Source: Marinibium conchae
Lineage (GTDB): Bacteria; Pseudomonadota; Gammaproteobacteria; Enterobacterales; Alteromonadaceae
Assembly (NCBI RefSeq): GCF_015595035.1
Contig: NZ_JADNRN010000003.1
Location: 186,001-250,000 of the forward strand
Direction of reading: 5' to 3'
DNA: 64,000 bases
This document shows positions 7,594 to 15,822 of the stretch, in pieces. A program made the translations under genes and the position numbers. The notes below the pieces were generated by a model. The model had not been told where the DNA came from, made no database searches, and saw nothing but the letters and a program-made list of their open reading frames with translations. Positions within the stretch are counted from its first letter, which is position 1, and every line of letters begins with the position of its first letter.

Positions 7594-9591
7594 TTGTTCT
7601 TCTCTCTAAATAAAAAATCGCCTACTGAAACTAACTACCCAGTATCTGCGACTCTTGCGATTAGCAGTAGTGGCATATCATCGAGTGCATTCGATAGTTT
7701 GAATTTACAGGGAGGCACAGAACTTGTACTAGCCTTTATTTCTCCTCACAACAACTTTAATCAAGTCATTCAAAGCTTACAGCATGCCATGCCGTTCGCG
7801 AAAAATGTAATGGGAATTATGACTGCCGGGGAGCTTGGCGGTGGCGTAAAAGTGTATCATGACACGCCTGACACTTGGGACAACATAGTGTTACAGGCAT
7901 TCTCCACGTCTCTACTGGGCAAAACATCTTATCACTGTGTCAATCTGCACAGCGCCGATTTAAAGTCTGGAAATCCTACCGCTTCGCCTAAGGAGCGAGC
8001 TGACAAGATAGAAAGAGAGTTAGTACAACTTAAGCCTCCATTTGATATCAATTCCCAAGATACGTTTGCGTTGACTTACTTTGATGGCTTAAGTGCCTCG
8101 GAAGAGTATTTTGCTCAAGCTTTATATCAAAGTGAGAAGTTTCCTTGCTATTTTATTGGAGGGTCTGCGGGTGGCAAGCTTGACTTTCAGGCTGCAAATA
8201 TCAGTTTAAATGGTCAAGTAAAAGAAAATACAGCCATTGTTGTGTTTTGTAAGCTAGGCAAAGGTTACAAATATGGCGTCTTAAACAGTCATAATTATCA
8301 GTCTATAGGGGTTGAATTTACCGCCGCAAGATTTGACTCATTAAGTCGAACCTTGTATTCGGTGTTAGACTCAAATCTCAATCTTATCACGCCTGTAGAA
8401 GCCCTCAGTAAACACTTTTCATGCTCACCCCATCAACTAGGTGACAAATTAGTTGGCCACTCATTTGGTCGCAAAATGAATGGAAAACTCTATGTGTTGA
8501 CAATTGCAGCCATTAACGACGATGGCAGTATAAAATATTTTGGCGACTTGTCGTTTGGGCAAACCTTTGAGCTGCTGCGAGCCAAGCCTTTAGGCCAAGC
8601 AACTTCAAAGGATTATGCTGAATTTATGAGACATAAACCAAGAGAGCCGATAGCGACGATCGCAAATGATTGTATTTTTCGACGCTTAAATAACCCAACT
8701 GATTTAAAAGATGTTTGTGTGTTTGATCAAACTAAGATGTCTGGTTTTTCTACCTTTGGCGAGTTTTTGGGCATACACCAAAATGAAACGCTCACGGCAC
8801 TCGCGTTTTTTGAGGTCAATGAAAATGAAGCTTTCTATGACGATTATGTAAACAATTTCGCTTTTTATTATTCTTCGTTTTCCAGTCAACACTTAAAATC
8901 GACGATTACGAGTTTGACGCATATTAACAATCTACAAGACAACTTAATTACTCAGTCATCACGTTTTCAGCCATTATTGGAAGAATCTAATGGCCAGTTA
9001 GAAAATGTCGCGTCAAAGGCCACTCAAGCAGCGAAGAAGCAATTAGCATTAGGAGAAGAGTTCTCGTCATTTATGCAGCAGGTTGCCCAACAAGATGCGC
9101 AACGCAGCGAGCTCACATCAAGCGTTGAGCAATTAGGAAGTAATGCTGTAAAGATTGTCGATATCATAAAATCGATTGGCAGCATTGCCGAGCAAACTAA
9201 TTTACTCGCGTTGAATGCAGCGATAGAAGCGGCTAGAGCGGGAGAGGCTGGACGCGGATTTGCAGTAGTTGCCGATGAAGTACGAGCGCTATCCATGCGG
9301 ACACAATCAAGCCTACAAGAAACGGGGGATACTGTGGATGCGGTATCGCGTTCAATTGACAGCATATCTAGTGCTGTAACAGGTATTAATGATTTACTTG
9401 CTAACATTGAAAAGGGGTCGAACGGGCTGAAAGAAGAGTTGAACGGCTTGTCTCATGAATCGTCGCAAGCCTCAATTAGTGCAGAGGAGAGCATCAACCG
9501 AGCCTCAAGTGCTCAAGCTGAGATGCAACAAATCGCAAACGAAACGCAAAAGATAGAAAAGCTAAATGAGCTAGCACGAAAATATAAGTGA
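7594..9591 (+). CDS. FIST sensory domain fused to a chemoreceptor signalling domain
   Basis: Residues up to about 400 form a FIST N/C sensory module ([41 protein letters not shown]). FIST is thought to bind small ligands such as amino acids. The C-terminal 200 residues are a methyl-accepting hairpin with the conserved tip [25 protein letters not shown]. There is no membrane helix or HAMP, so this should be a cytoplasmic receptor feeding CheA. Start chosen as TTG 7594, because AAGGGG lies 7 bases upstream; GTG 7534 has no such site. The tip-to-end arm is short and lacks an obvious CheR-binding pentapeptide. Confidence 0.85.
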   Translation: MFFSLNKKSPTETNYPVSATLAISSSGISSSAFDSLNLQGGTELVLAFISPHNNFNQVIQSLQHAMPFAKNVMGIMTAGELGGGVKVYHDTPDTWDNIVLQAFSTSLLGKTSYHCVNLHSADLKSGNPTASPKERADKIERELVQLKPPFDINSQDTFALTYFDGLSASEEYFAQALYQSEKFPCYFIGGSAGGKLDFQAANISLNGQVKENTAIVVFCKLGKGYKYGVLNSHNYQSIGVEFTAARFDSLSRTLYSVLDSNLNLITPVEALSKHFSCSPHQLGDKLVGHSFGRKMNGKLYVLTIAAINDDGSIKYFGDLSFGQTFELLRAKPLGQATSKDYAEFMRHKPREPIATIANDCIFRRLNNPTDLKDVCVFDQTKMSGFSTFGEFLGIHQNETLTALAFFEVNENEAFYDDYVNNFAFYYSSFSSQHLKSTITSLTHINNLQDNLITQSSRFQPLLEESNGQLENVASKATQAAKKQLALGEEFSSFMQQVAQQDAQRSELTSSVEQLGSNAVKIVDIIKSIGSIAEQTNLLALNAAIEAARAGEAGRGFAVVADEVRALSMRTQSSLQETGDTVDAVSRSIDSISSAVTGINDLLANIEKGSNGLKEELNGLSHESSQASISAEESINRASSAQAEMQQIANETQKIEKLNELARKYK

Positions 9592-9964
9592 GCACCGCTA
9601 AGGGCAGTGAGCTCTGCTTCTCAATGGGTGGCCACGTTTCTATAAATCGGTGTATAGCATTGCATATTTCGACCATTTGAACTTGTAGATTGGAAGCCAA
9701 TCACGATTTTAACTTAAATGATATTCGACTGAACTTACGATGTAAGAAAGAAAGCAATTAAAAAAACAAATGAACTAAATGAAAGAATGCTACCTAAGTA
9801 TGCACTTAAGTTTATTCGAGCTTAGGCAAACACTTTAGTTGAATGTGAGTAATCTATTTTGATTAAGATATGAATCGAATCTGCTCTTCTAAAAGCACAT
9901 GCTCAACAAAGATATCCTAAACAATTAAACAAATGCATGCGTAATTTAAGATTTAAACCGTAAT
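9592..9964. other. Intergenic region, nothing recognised
   Basis: AT-rich convergent space between the FIST receptor and the M56 peptidase gene. I see no gene, strong hairpin with T-run, or repeat. Confidence 0.5.
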
Positions 9965-11245
9965 TTATTCGGGCCTTAATGCCCTCTCAAGATTGAATTT
10001 AATGTAGTATGCGTTAGGGCTAACTTCAACATTGTCTATTTCAATAACAGCACCTTGTTTAAACCCAGTTTTCAACCTAGGGTTAGCCACAACTTTCTCA
10101 TCAGAGCCTGACACTTCGACTATTTCTATATCAAAAAATGCAAGTTCTTCTAAATCCGATACTGTAAAGTTAAATCTGTACTGCCCCCCTAATTCGAATG
10201 ATACTTTTTTATCAAAATCGACCCACATTGACATCTGAGATGTGTGAGTGCTTATTTCTTTACTTTCTCTGTCCTCAATTTTTAAATCGAAGTTAACCAA
10301 AGTACCTTGATACTGCTTGTCTAGGTTTTCGACTTTGCTATCAGTTGGGGTAGCAAGAGTATTCCATGTCATTGCTATTAGTGCAGTGCAGATGGTTAGA
10401 GCGTAAGTTACCTTTCTTTTTAATGTCATTTTTCTGTTTTCCTTTAGTAGTTTCACTCTAAAAATACTGTTGCTTGTATTAGATGTGGCAGCGCAATTTA
10501 AGGGATATTGCTTAGTTTTGTGATTAAACAAAATGAGCGATGTTAGTCCATCAATATACTCTTCTAGGCCAAACTCTTTACTTGCGTCTTCATCACATAG
10601 TGCCTCTATAAAAAACCTATTTTTATCTGCCAGAACCCTGACCAAAGGATTCCACCAAAAAATCGATTCCACTAAGGTGAGTAGAACTAATCGAACGTTG
10701 TCTTTCCTCTCTAGGTGTTTCTTCTCATGACAAATGATTAAGTTTATCTGGCCGATATCAGTAATGCTCTTTGAAAAAACTATCTTTGGCGATCTTATTC
10801 CTAGGAGCATTCCGCTTGGTGTGCCATTCGCCGAGTAAACGGGGACTTGATGTTTAAGGGATAAATCTTTGTGAAACTGGAGTGACGGGTCACTAACAAT
10901 CCGACTATTTAGGGTCATTACATCGATGATTTTTTTGATAAACAAAATTGCACCAATAAGTAGGGCAATTAGTATTATAAAACGCGCTAAAAGCTCTCTG
11001 CTAACAACACTGGTATTTGAGGCAGCCGTTGACTCTGTGCTGACCAAAAACGATTGTTTGAGAATTAAAGGTTCAACTAATACTTCCGCTGGAACAATTT
11101 GGGCGAGGAAGGCATATGGTATCAACCAAACAAAAATCCCGAAGCAAGATAAATAATAATTTACGCTACTGGTTCCATTTCCATATTTCAAAAGAGCTAA
11201 AACAATTAACGTTACGATGCCATTGACAAAAAAATATCCTTCCAT
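9965..11245 (-). CDS. BlaR1/MecR1-type M56 membrane metallopeptidase
   Basis: The 426-residue protein has several N-terminal membrane helices. A cytosolic zinc-peptidase site H-E-K-K-H lies at residues 173-177 (I-C-H-E-K-K-H-L-E-R), followed by F-W-W-N-P-L-V and E-x2-C-D-E-D-A, the M56 pattern. A further helix (about 280-298) precedes a 125-residue periplasmic tail rich in beta strands. In BlaR1/MecR1 the peptidase removes the BlaI/MecI repressor after sensing. The adjacent upstream gene is a BlaI-like repressor whose stop codon directly abuts this ATG. The tail is not a penicillin-binding serine domain (no S-x-x-K/K-T-G set seen), so the signal sensed is probably not a beta-lactam. Confidence 0.8.
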   Translation of the reverse strand: MEGYFFVNGIVTLIVLALLKYGNGTSSVNYYLSCFGIFVWLIPYAFLAQIVPAEVLVEPLILKQSFLVSTESTAASNTSVVSRELLARFIILIALLIGAILFIKKIIDVMTLNSRIVSDPSLQFHKDLSLKHQVPVYSANGTPSGMLLGIRSPKIVFSKSITDIGQINLIICHEKKHLERKDNVRLVLLTLVESIFWWNPLVRVLADKNRFFIEALCDEDASKEFGLEEYIDGLTSLILFNHKTKQYPLNCAATSNTSNSIFRVKLLKENRKMTLKRKVTYALTICTALIAMTWNTLATPTDSKVENLDKQYQGTLVNFDLKIEDRESKEISTHTSQMSMWVDFDKKVSFELGGQYRFNFTVSDLEELAFFDIEIVEVSGSDEKVVANPRLKTGFKQGAVIEIDNVEVSPNAYYIKFNLERALRPE

Positions 11246-11620
11246 TTATTTCAGTCCCTTTTTACGTTCATCAAGCAAAGCTTCCAAATATTCAATATCT
11301 TCAATAGATAAGTCTTCTTGTTCGAGAATATGTGCAGCTAAGGGGCGACTCTTGCCAAGAAAAACTTTTCTAATAAATTCTTTGATCAGAGGGGTTCTAA
11401 CGCTTTGCTTCTCCGTTGTTGGGATGTAGAAAATAGTTCTCCCCTCAGTTCTACTGCGCTTTAAAGAGCCCTTCTTCTCAAGGCGGTCGATGATCGTTTT
11501 AACTGTCGTATACTTTACATTTCTTCTACTCTGAATTATTTCGTGGACTTGAGGTGCCGTCGACTCATCGGACTCCCAAATTATTTGCATTACTTCAAGT
11601 TCAAAATCAGATAGGGACAT
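11246..11620 (-). CDS. BlaI/MecI/CopY-family repressor
   Basis: The 124-residue winged-helix protein opens L-S-D-F-E-L-E-V-M-Q-I-I-W and continues Y-T-T-V-K-T-I-I-D-R-L-E-K-K-G, the DNA-recognition region typical of BlaI (T-V-x-T-x-L-x-R-L-x-x-K-G). Such repressors dimerise and bind TACA-n-TGTA palindromes, and are inactivated by the partner M56 peptidase, encoded here immediately downstream in the same transcript. A perfect inverted repeat containing TACAAGTGTA lies 10 bp upstream of the start, indicating autorepression. Confidence 0.9.
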   Translation of the reverse strand: MSLSDFELEVMQIIWESDESTAPQVHEIIQSRRNVKYTTVKTIIDRLEKKGSLKRSRTEGRTIFYIPTTEKQSVRTPLIKEFIRKVFLGKSRPLAAHILEQEDLSIEDIEYLEALLDERKKGLK

Positions 11621-11630
11621 TTTCGCTCAA

Positions 11631-11679
11631 CTAAATCTACAAGTGTAGATATATCATATAACTACACTTGTAGATTTAG
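11631..11679. promoter_or_regulatory. Operator: perfect 18-bp inverted repeat upstream of blaI-like gene
   Basis: Arms 11631-11648 (CTAAATCTACAAGTGTAG) and 11662-11679 are exact reverse complements separated by 13 bases. Each arm carries a TACA-AG-TGTA dyad, the hallmark of BlaI/MecI sites, so two repressor dimers could bind. On the reverse strand TTGCTA (11675-11680) and TATGAT within the spacer form a plausible -35/-10 pair covered by the operator. Confidence 0.8.
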
Positions 11680-11866
11680 CAAGTAGTTTTTACATAGAGA
11701 GTTACTTGGCTAGTCTCCACCAATCAGGTTAAGTATGGGAATAAGGAAGCAAGTGCTTGTACGATTAACGTACAACTTATTTGACAACATTATGCAACCA
11801 AACTAGAGTGAATATGTCGATTTCCAAGGATCTGAAGTCGACACTAATCAATTATGGAGAAACGCT

Positions 11867-12385
11867 ATGAAATATAAGTTATGTGCAACATTGGGCTTAG
11901 CAGCCTGCCTTTCCTTCTCTGCGTTGGCTGGTGAAGCAACTAACACCAAGGTTTCTTGGGAACAAGAAAACATAGATCAGAGCTGGAAAAATAGTTTCGC
12001 AACAGACGTTCAAGCTAATACTGCCAAACACCTAAAAGACGGTGAAGTATTAAAAATCAAAATCGTTTCCGTAGACGCAATCAATCGTGATTTGCAAGCG
12101 TTAAACGTTAGAACCGGTGCCGATGTGAATTCCAAGGACGACCGCGCTCCTAGCATTAGAAGTATACAAAACCGCCAGGTAGGCGATATTAAGTCTCTGT
12201 CCAACCTACTTAGCCTTTCTTTCGAATACGCAATTCTGAATGAAAAAGGTGACTTGTTGGAATCTGGCAGTGCCGAGCTCGAAAAGCGTGTTACAAAAAG
12301 TAAGATTAAAGCAAACCGCAGAAATACGGCCCCGCTCTACGCTGAATTAGTAGATGATTGGTATACCGCCTCTTTTAGTGGCTAG
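11867..12385 (+). CDS. Exported DUF3016-like protein
   Basis: The 172-residue protein has a signal peptide (L-C-A-T-L-G-L-A-A-C-L-S-F-S-A-L-A). The mature domain contains L-K-D-G-E-V-L-K-I-K-I-V-S-V-D, then a segment with F-E-Y-A-I-L-N-E-K-G-D-L-L-E-S-G-S-A-E-L, and ends D-D-W-Y. This order matches DUF3016 proteins (L-x-x-G-x-x-L-x-I-x-x-x-D-V-D; G-x-x-L/I-x-S-G-x-x-x-L; D-D-W). Function of the family is unknown; periplasmic location is inferred from the signal peptide. Confidence 0.6.
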   Translation: MKYKLCATLGLAACLSFSALAGEATNTKVSWEQENIDQSWKNSFATDVQANTAKHLKDGEVLKIKIVSVDAINRDLQALNVRTGADVNSKDDRAPSIRSIQNRQVGDIKSLSNLLSLSFEYAILNEKGDLLESGSAELEKRVTKSKIKANRRNTAPLYAELVDDWYTASFSG

Positions 12386-12535
12386 TAATCTGTAGATACT
12401 ATAGTTAAGCGAATAGCTCAACGCGCTGCGTTTTCACAAGCACTTTGGCTCCTTGAGCCTTTTTGTTAACCGAAACGCAGAGTGCTTAACTAGTTTTGCA
12501 ATGTAATAGGCTGGCTTATCGCTACGTTGGCAACT

Positions 12536-14176
12536 TTACTCAGTAACTGATTCACTTTTTCGAACACCATTAAACATAGCATCAAAGTTAGGCTCATTTT
12601 CTTGTTTACAAACTTCTTGTTGTCTAGCTATTTTTTCAAGTTCATACCTTTTCTCAGCATAGAAGTTTGGTGTCACTCGCCGCTGAGGATAAGCTAACTG
12701 CTCAGCTTCATGTTGAATTGTCACTCCGTGTAGAGGCCTCTTTGTAAATTCTTTAACAGTCTCTAAGGTTGAAAGCAAACCGCCACCCTCGCAATAAAAG
12801 TAACCTGAATGACAAATGCACTTAGCACTGCCAGAACTAGCGTTTATTTTAAGTCCGTAGTTCAGCGGTATAATACGTGTACTTTTACTAATATCACCAA
12901 TAACATGCGTACCTGGCTGAAACGATTGATACACTATTGCCTCAATGTTATTTGCATGAACGTTGCTAATAATCCACCTAACAGGGTTGTAAGAATTAAG
13001 AAACAGTACCAAAGGCTCTTTTGATTTATCTAAGTCCAAGCGAATTTCAGCATTCATGGCGGCACTTTCATATACCGACACTAATCCAATCTCAGCAGTA
13101 GGCTGTTCTGGCTGTTTTAACTGTTCTAATATATCAGCAAGAGCGGTTTTTTCAATCTTATCAACAGGATCGCTTATTCGCATAAAAAAATCTGTCGTGT
13201 GCCAATTGTTAAAATGGTCAACCTCAATTTTATGGCTACCTTTCTCACAAAAATAAAGAAGCTCTCTAGATATCCCTCCCTCGTAAAATATTTCACCATC
13301 GATAATAACGCGACTTTGCGCTCGACTTTGTGCAATCGATATTAGTTTTTGCTGGTCCTGTTCGCAGTGTATTTGGCCAACCCAATACCCAGCAAAATCT
13401 TCTGATGGTATATCTTTTAAATCGTCATAAGCATACTGAAGCGCAATGTTATCGACTAATTCACTATGCACTTCAATATAATTAATCTTTGATTTACGAT
13501 TGTAATAATAAGCACGAAACCCGACTTCTGGTAATGCATCAGATATAGTCAAAAAGCTAGCTTTACTGGAGACAGAGTCCTTATCGGATAATTGCTCAAG
13601 GTAGGGCGTAATATCTCGCACATAGCTCGTAAAGTGTTCATCTCGAACGTTACTGCCTCTGTGCACGCGCTTATTCTCAAAGCTCTCTGTATCAGCGATA
13701 TACTCATTTATTGCTACATTAGACTTGGTAGTGACCTGTGATGCTTGATTATTCTTAAAGCTCATATCAGCGATACGCTTATTTATCGCTAAAATATACT
13801 CGGGAGTGGCTTCTGATTCGTGATTAATATAAAAATAAGTTCTCAAGAGCTCCCTAAAATTAGGAGCCCATCGAGAGCGTGGATTTTCATTTAAAAAACT
13901 GACGATATTTTCTAAATCGGGCGTAGTTTGCAACTCAGCATAAATTAAATTATCTCGCTCATAGGCTATTGTTTCTGCCCAAATAGATGAGGGGTGCTTA
14001 TCTAAAAAACCCTGATATGCTGCCACCGTATCTAATGCTATTGCATCTCGATACGCATCATCGGGAGTTTTTATATTTTGGCCTGTATAAGCTAAATACA
14101 GCATGATAATAAGCACAGAAAAGATGAGCGCTAAAGCGATGAGTTTTTTGAAGTTGAGTTCTCTCTTGTCAGCCAA
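12536..14176 (-). CDS. Large membrane-anchored protein of unknown function
   Basis: The chosen start is TTG at 14176, because AAAAAGGA lies six bases upstream and gives a short basic N-terminus directly before a membrane helix (L-I-A-L-A-L-I-F-S-V-L-I-I-M-L-Y-L-A). An upstream ATG at 14245 has no ribosome site. The following 500 residues should be periplasmic. The first part (D-A-I-A-L-D-T-V-A-A-Y-Q-G-F-L-D-K-H-P-S-S-I-W-A-E) has a TPR-like tetratrico rhythm with repeated W-A-x-x at the end of helices. The second half is beta-rich, with a Cys-x-Cys-x6-Cys patch near the end (C-I-C-H-S-G-Y-F-Y-C-E-G-G-G). No enzyme family recognised. Confidence 0.55.
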   Translation of the reverse strand: MADKRELNFKKLIALALIFSVLIIMLYLAYTGQNIKTPDDAYRDAIALDTVAAYQGFLDKHPSSIWAETIAYERDNLIYAELQTTPDLENIVSFLNENPRSRWAPNFRELLRTYFYINHESEATPEYILAINKRIADMSFKNNQASQVTTKSNVAINEYIADTESFENKRVHRGSNVRDEHFTSYVRDITPYLEQLSDKDSVSSKASFLTISDALPEVGFRAYYYNRKSKINYIEVHSELVDNIALQYAYDDLKDIPSEDFAGYWVGQIHCEQDQQKLISIAQSRAQSRVIIDGEIFYEGGISRELLYFCEKGSHKIEVDHFNNWHTTDFFMRISDPVDKIEKTALADILEQLKQPEQPTAEIGLVSVYESAAMNAEIRLDLDKSKEPLVLFLNSYNPVRWIISNVHANNIEAIVYQSFQPGTHVIGDISKSTRIIPLNYGLKINASSGSAKCICHSGYFYCEGGGLLSTLETVKEFTKRPLHGVTIQHEAEQLAYPQRRVTPNFYAEKRYELEKIARQQEVCKQENEPNFDAMFNGVRKSESVTE

Positions 14177-14350
14177 AACAATTCCTTTTTTAAGGCCAAG
14201 TGAAATGCGACGGAGTTTGAACAATAAGAACAAAGAATGCAACATAAACAGTGGAGCAAACCTAAAAGAAATCCAGGTTTACTAGGCATGCAGTCATTAG
14301 CGCAATGGCGAATCGATTTGTTGAAAACAGACTTTTAACCAAAGCCCTGT

Positions 14351-14947
14351 TTAATTACTTACTTGAGCTTTGATTAAATTGATAAGTGAATTCGCTGCAT
14401 AGTTTTTAGGCATAGCCTGTGGTGCGGTGACAGACAATTGAAATGCTCCCTCTATTGCCGCAATTACTATTGCGCTTAGGTGCAAAACCTCTTCATCAAC
14501 TTCGGTTTTTACCGCCCAAACATCAACAAGTAATGCCGCAATCATATCCTGTTGAGTCTGAATCAAGCCCTGATAAATCTCTCTTACCTCTGGTTGCCTG
14601 ATAGATTCCGCCGCAATCACGACCCAAGCGGAAACTACTTCTGGCATTTGAGTATCACCAATCGCTAGTCGCGCATTAATAAAGGCTTCTAGCTTTTCCC
14701 AAGGACTTTGCTTCTCTTGTTGGAGTTTAGCTAATCTACCCTCAGCAGACCTGACTATCCAGTTAACTGCGGATATTAGAATATCTTGTTTTGTTTTAAA
14801 GTGATAATGAATCAAACCTGGGGCAAGCCCAGCCTCTTTGGCGATAGCTTGAATTGACGCTTTCTCATATCCCTGCTGTGCCATGACTCGCAACAATGCT
14901 GTGGCAATTTCTTGCTTTCTCTCATTTGTGTTGGATGGCCTGCCCAT
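14351..14947 (-). CDS. TetR-family transcriptional regulator
   Basis: The 198-residue regulator has a classic N-terminal HTH: G-R-P-S-N-T-N-E-R-K-Q-E-I, Y-E-K-A-S-I-Q-A-I-A-K-E-A-G-L-A-P-G-L-I-H-Y-H-F-K-T-K. The remainder is a helical ligand domain of the BetI-like subgroup. The start is set at the ATG giving M-G-R-P; a TTG six codons upstream is possible. Two near-identical palindromes, TTGGTT-N4-AACCAA and TTGGTC-N4-AACCAA, sit in the divergent promoter region and are probable operators, suggesting control of itself and of the HD-hydrolase gene. Ligand unknown. Confidence 0.85.
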   Translation of the reverse strand: MGRPSNTNERKQEIATALLRVMAQQGYEKASIQAIAKEAGLAPGLIHYHFKTKQDILISAVNWIVRSAEGRLAKLQQEKQSPWEKLEAFINARLAIGDTQMPEVVSAWVVIAAESIRQPEVREIYQGLIQTQQDMIAALLVDVWAVKTEVDEEVLHLSAIVIAAIEGAFQLSVTAPQAMPKNYAANSLINLIKAQVSN

Positions 14948-14971
14948 TATTTTCTCGCTCAACAATGTTTA

Positions 14972-14987
14972 TTGGTTATTTAACCAA
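14972..14987. promoter_or_regulatory. Palindromic site 1 in TetR/HD divergent region
   Basis: TTGGTTATTTAACCAA, perfect six-base arms around four bases, 25 bp from the TetR start. Matches the second site at 15031. Confidence 0.6.
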
Positions 14988-15030
14988 AAAACTTTGATTT
15001 ATGCGACTTTTCTGTTTAATATTTAATTTA

Positions 15031-15046
15031 TTGGTCAATCAACCAA
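15031..15046. promoter_or_regulatory. Palindromic site 2 in TetR/HD divergent region
   Basis: TTGGTCAATCAACCAA shares both TTGGT and ACCAA half sites with the site at 14972, 59 bp away, and lies 57 bp before the HD-protein start. Confidence 0.6.
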
Positions 15047-15103
15047 ATAATCAATGAAACTATGTTCATGATTTCCGCAAAGACGAAACCCGAGGGGAAA
15101 ATA

Positions 15104-15712
15104 ATGTTAAAAACTAGATGGCTAAGACTAATGGTAAGTTTGGGGTTTTCAGATAACATGGAAGCCTACATTAACATTATAGGAGCGTATTCTGAAAAGG
15201 GCCGGAGCTATCATACTATTGCCCATTTAGAATCAGTTTTGAAATGTTTGGATAGCGTCGATCATCTAGCTCAACGCAGAGACGAGGTTGAGATAGCATT
15301 ATGGTTTCACGACGCTGTCTACAAGCCCTTTTCAAGTTCAAATGAAAGTGATAGCGCAAAATGGGCATCAGATTTTTTACAGAGCAATGGTGCCAGCGAT
15401 ACAAGTCAAAAACGAGTTTTTGATTTAGTCATGGCAACTGCACATCAAAGCTCTACAAATTCTATAGACGAAAATTTGATTGTTGATATTGACCTGTCAG
15501 TGTTGGGGAGGTCCAGAGCTGACTATAATGCATTTTCACGAGGGGTAAGGGAAGAATACCGAAGAGTTCCTTCGTTTATCTACCGCAGAAAAAGGAAAGA
15601 GGTATTAGCAAGCTTTCTTAGTCGTGATCGAATATATACTTTTGAGCAATTTCAAAAAAAGTATGAAGCCTCCGCGCGAGAAAATATTGCAAAGGAAATA
15701 GAAACGCTGTGA
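15104..15712 (+). CDS. HD-superfamily metal-dependent phosphohydrolase
   Basis: The 202-residue protein carries Y-H-T-I-A-H-L-E-S-V-L, A-L-W-F-H-D-A-V-Y, N-E-S-D-S-A-x-W-A and a late D-I-D-L-S-V-L-G. This is the layout of the predicted HD phosphohydrolase group of about 200 residues (first H, H-D pair, distal D). Substrate unknown. GAGGGG at 15092-15097 fixes the ATG at 15104; the ATG at 15062 is unlikely. It is divergent from a TetR regulator and shares its palindromic promoter region, so it is the likely regulated target. Confidence 0.8.
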   Translation: MLKTRWLRLMVSLGFSDNMEAYINIIGAYSEKGRSYHTIAHLESVLKCLDSVDHLAQRRDEVEIALWFHDAVYKPFSSSNESDSAKWASDFLQSNGASDTSQKRVFDLVMATAHQSSTNSIDENLIVDIDLSVLGRSRADYNAFSRGVREEYRRVPSFIYRRKRKEVLASFLSRDRIYTFEQFQKKYEASARENIAKEIETL

Positions 15713-15822
15713 AGCGCTATTTGCACCTTACTTTTATCCACTCTACCAAGGTTGATTTGTACGATGATAATTACTACAAACTAAATGCGGCGATCTGTTA
15801 GTTAGATGTATTAGTTAGACTA

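Noticed and set aside
9024-9407. 127-residue reverse ORF
   Set aside because: Exact antisense of the conserved methyl-accepting tip; the Ala/Ser-rich sequence is a shadow.
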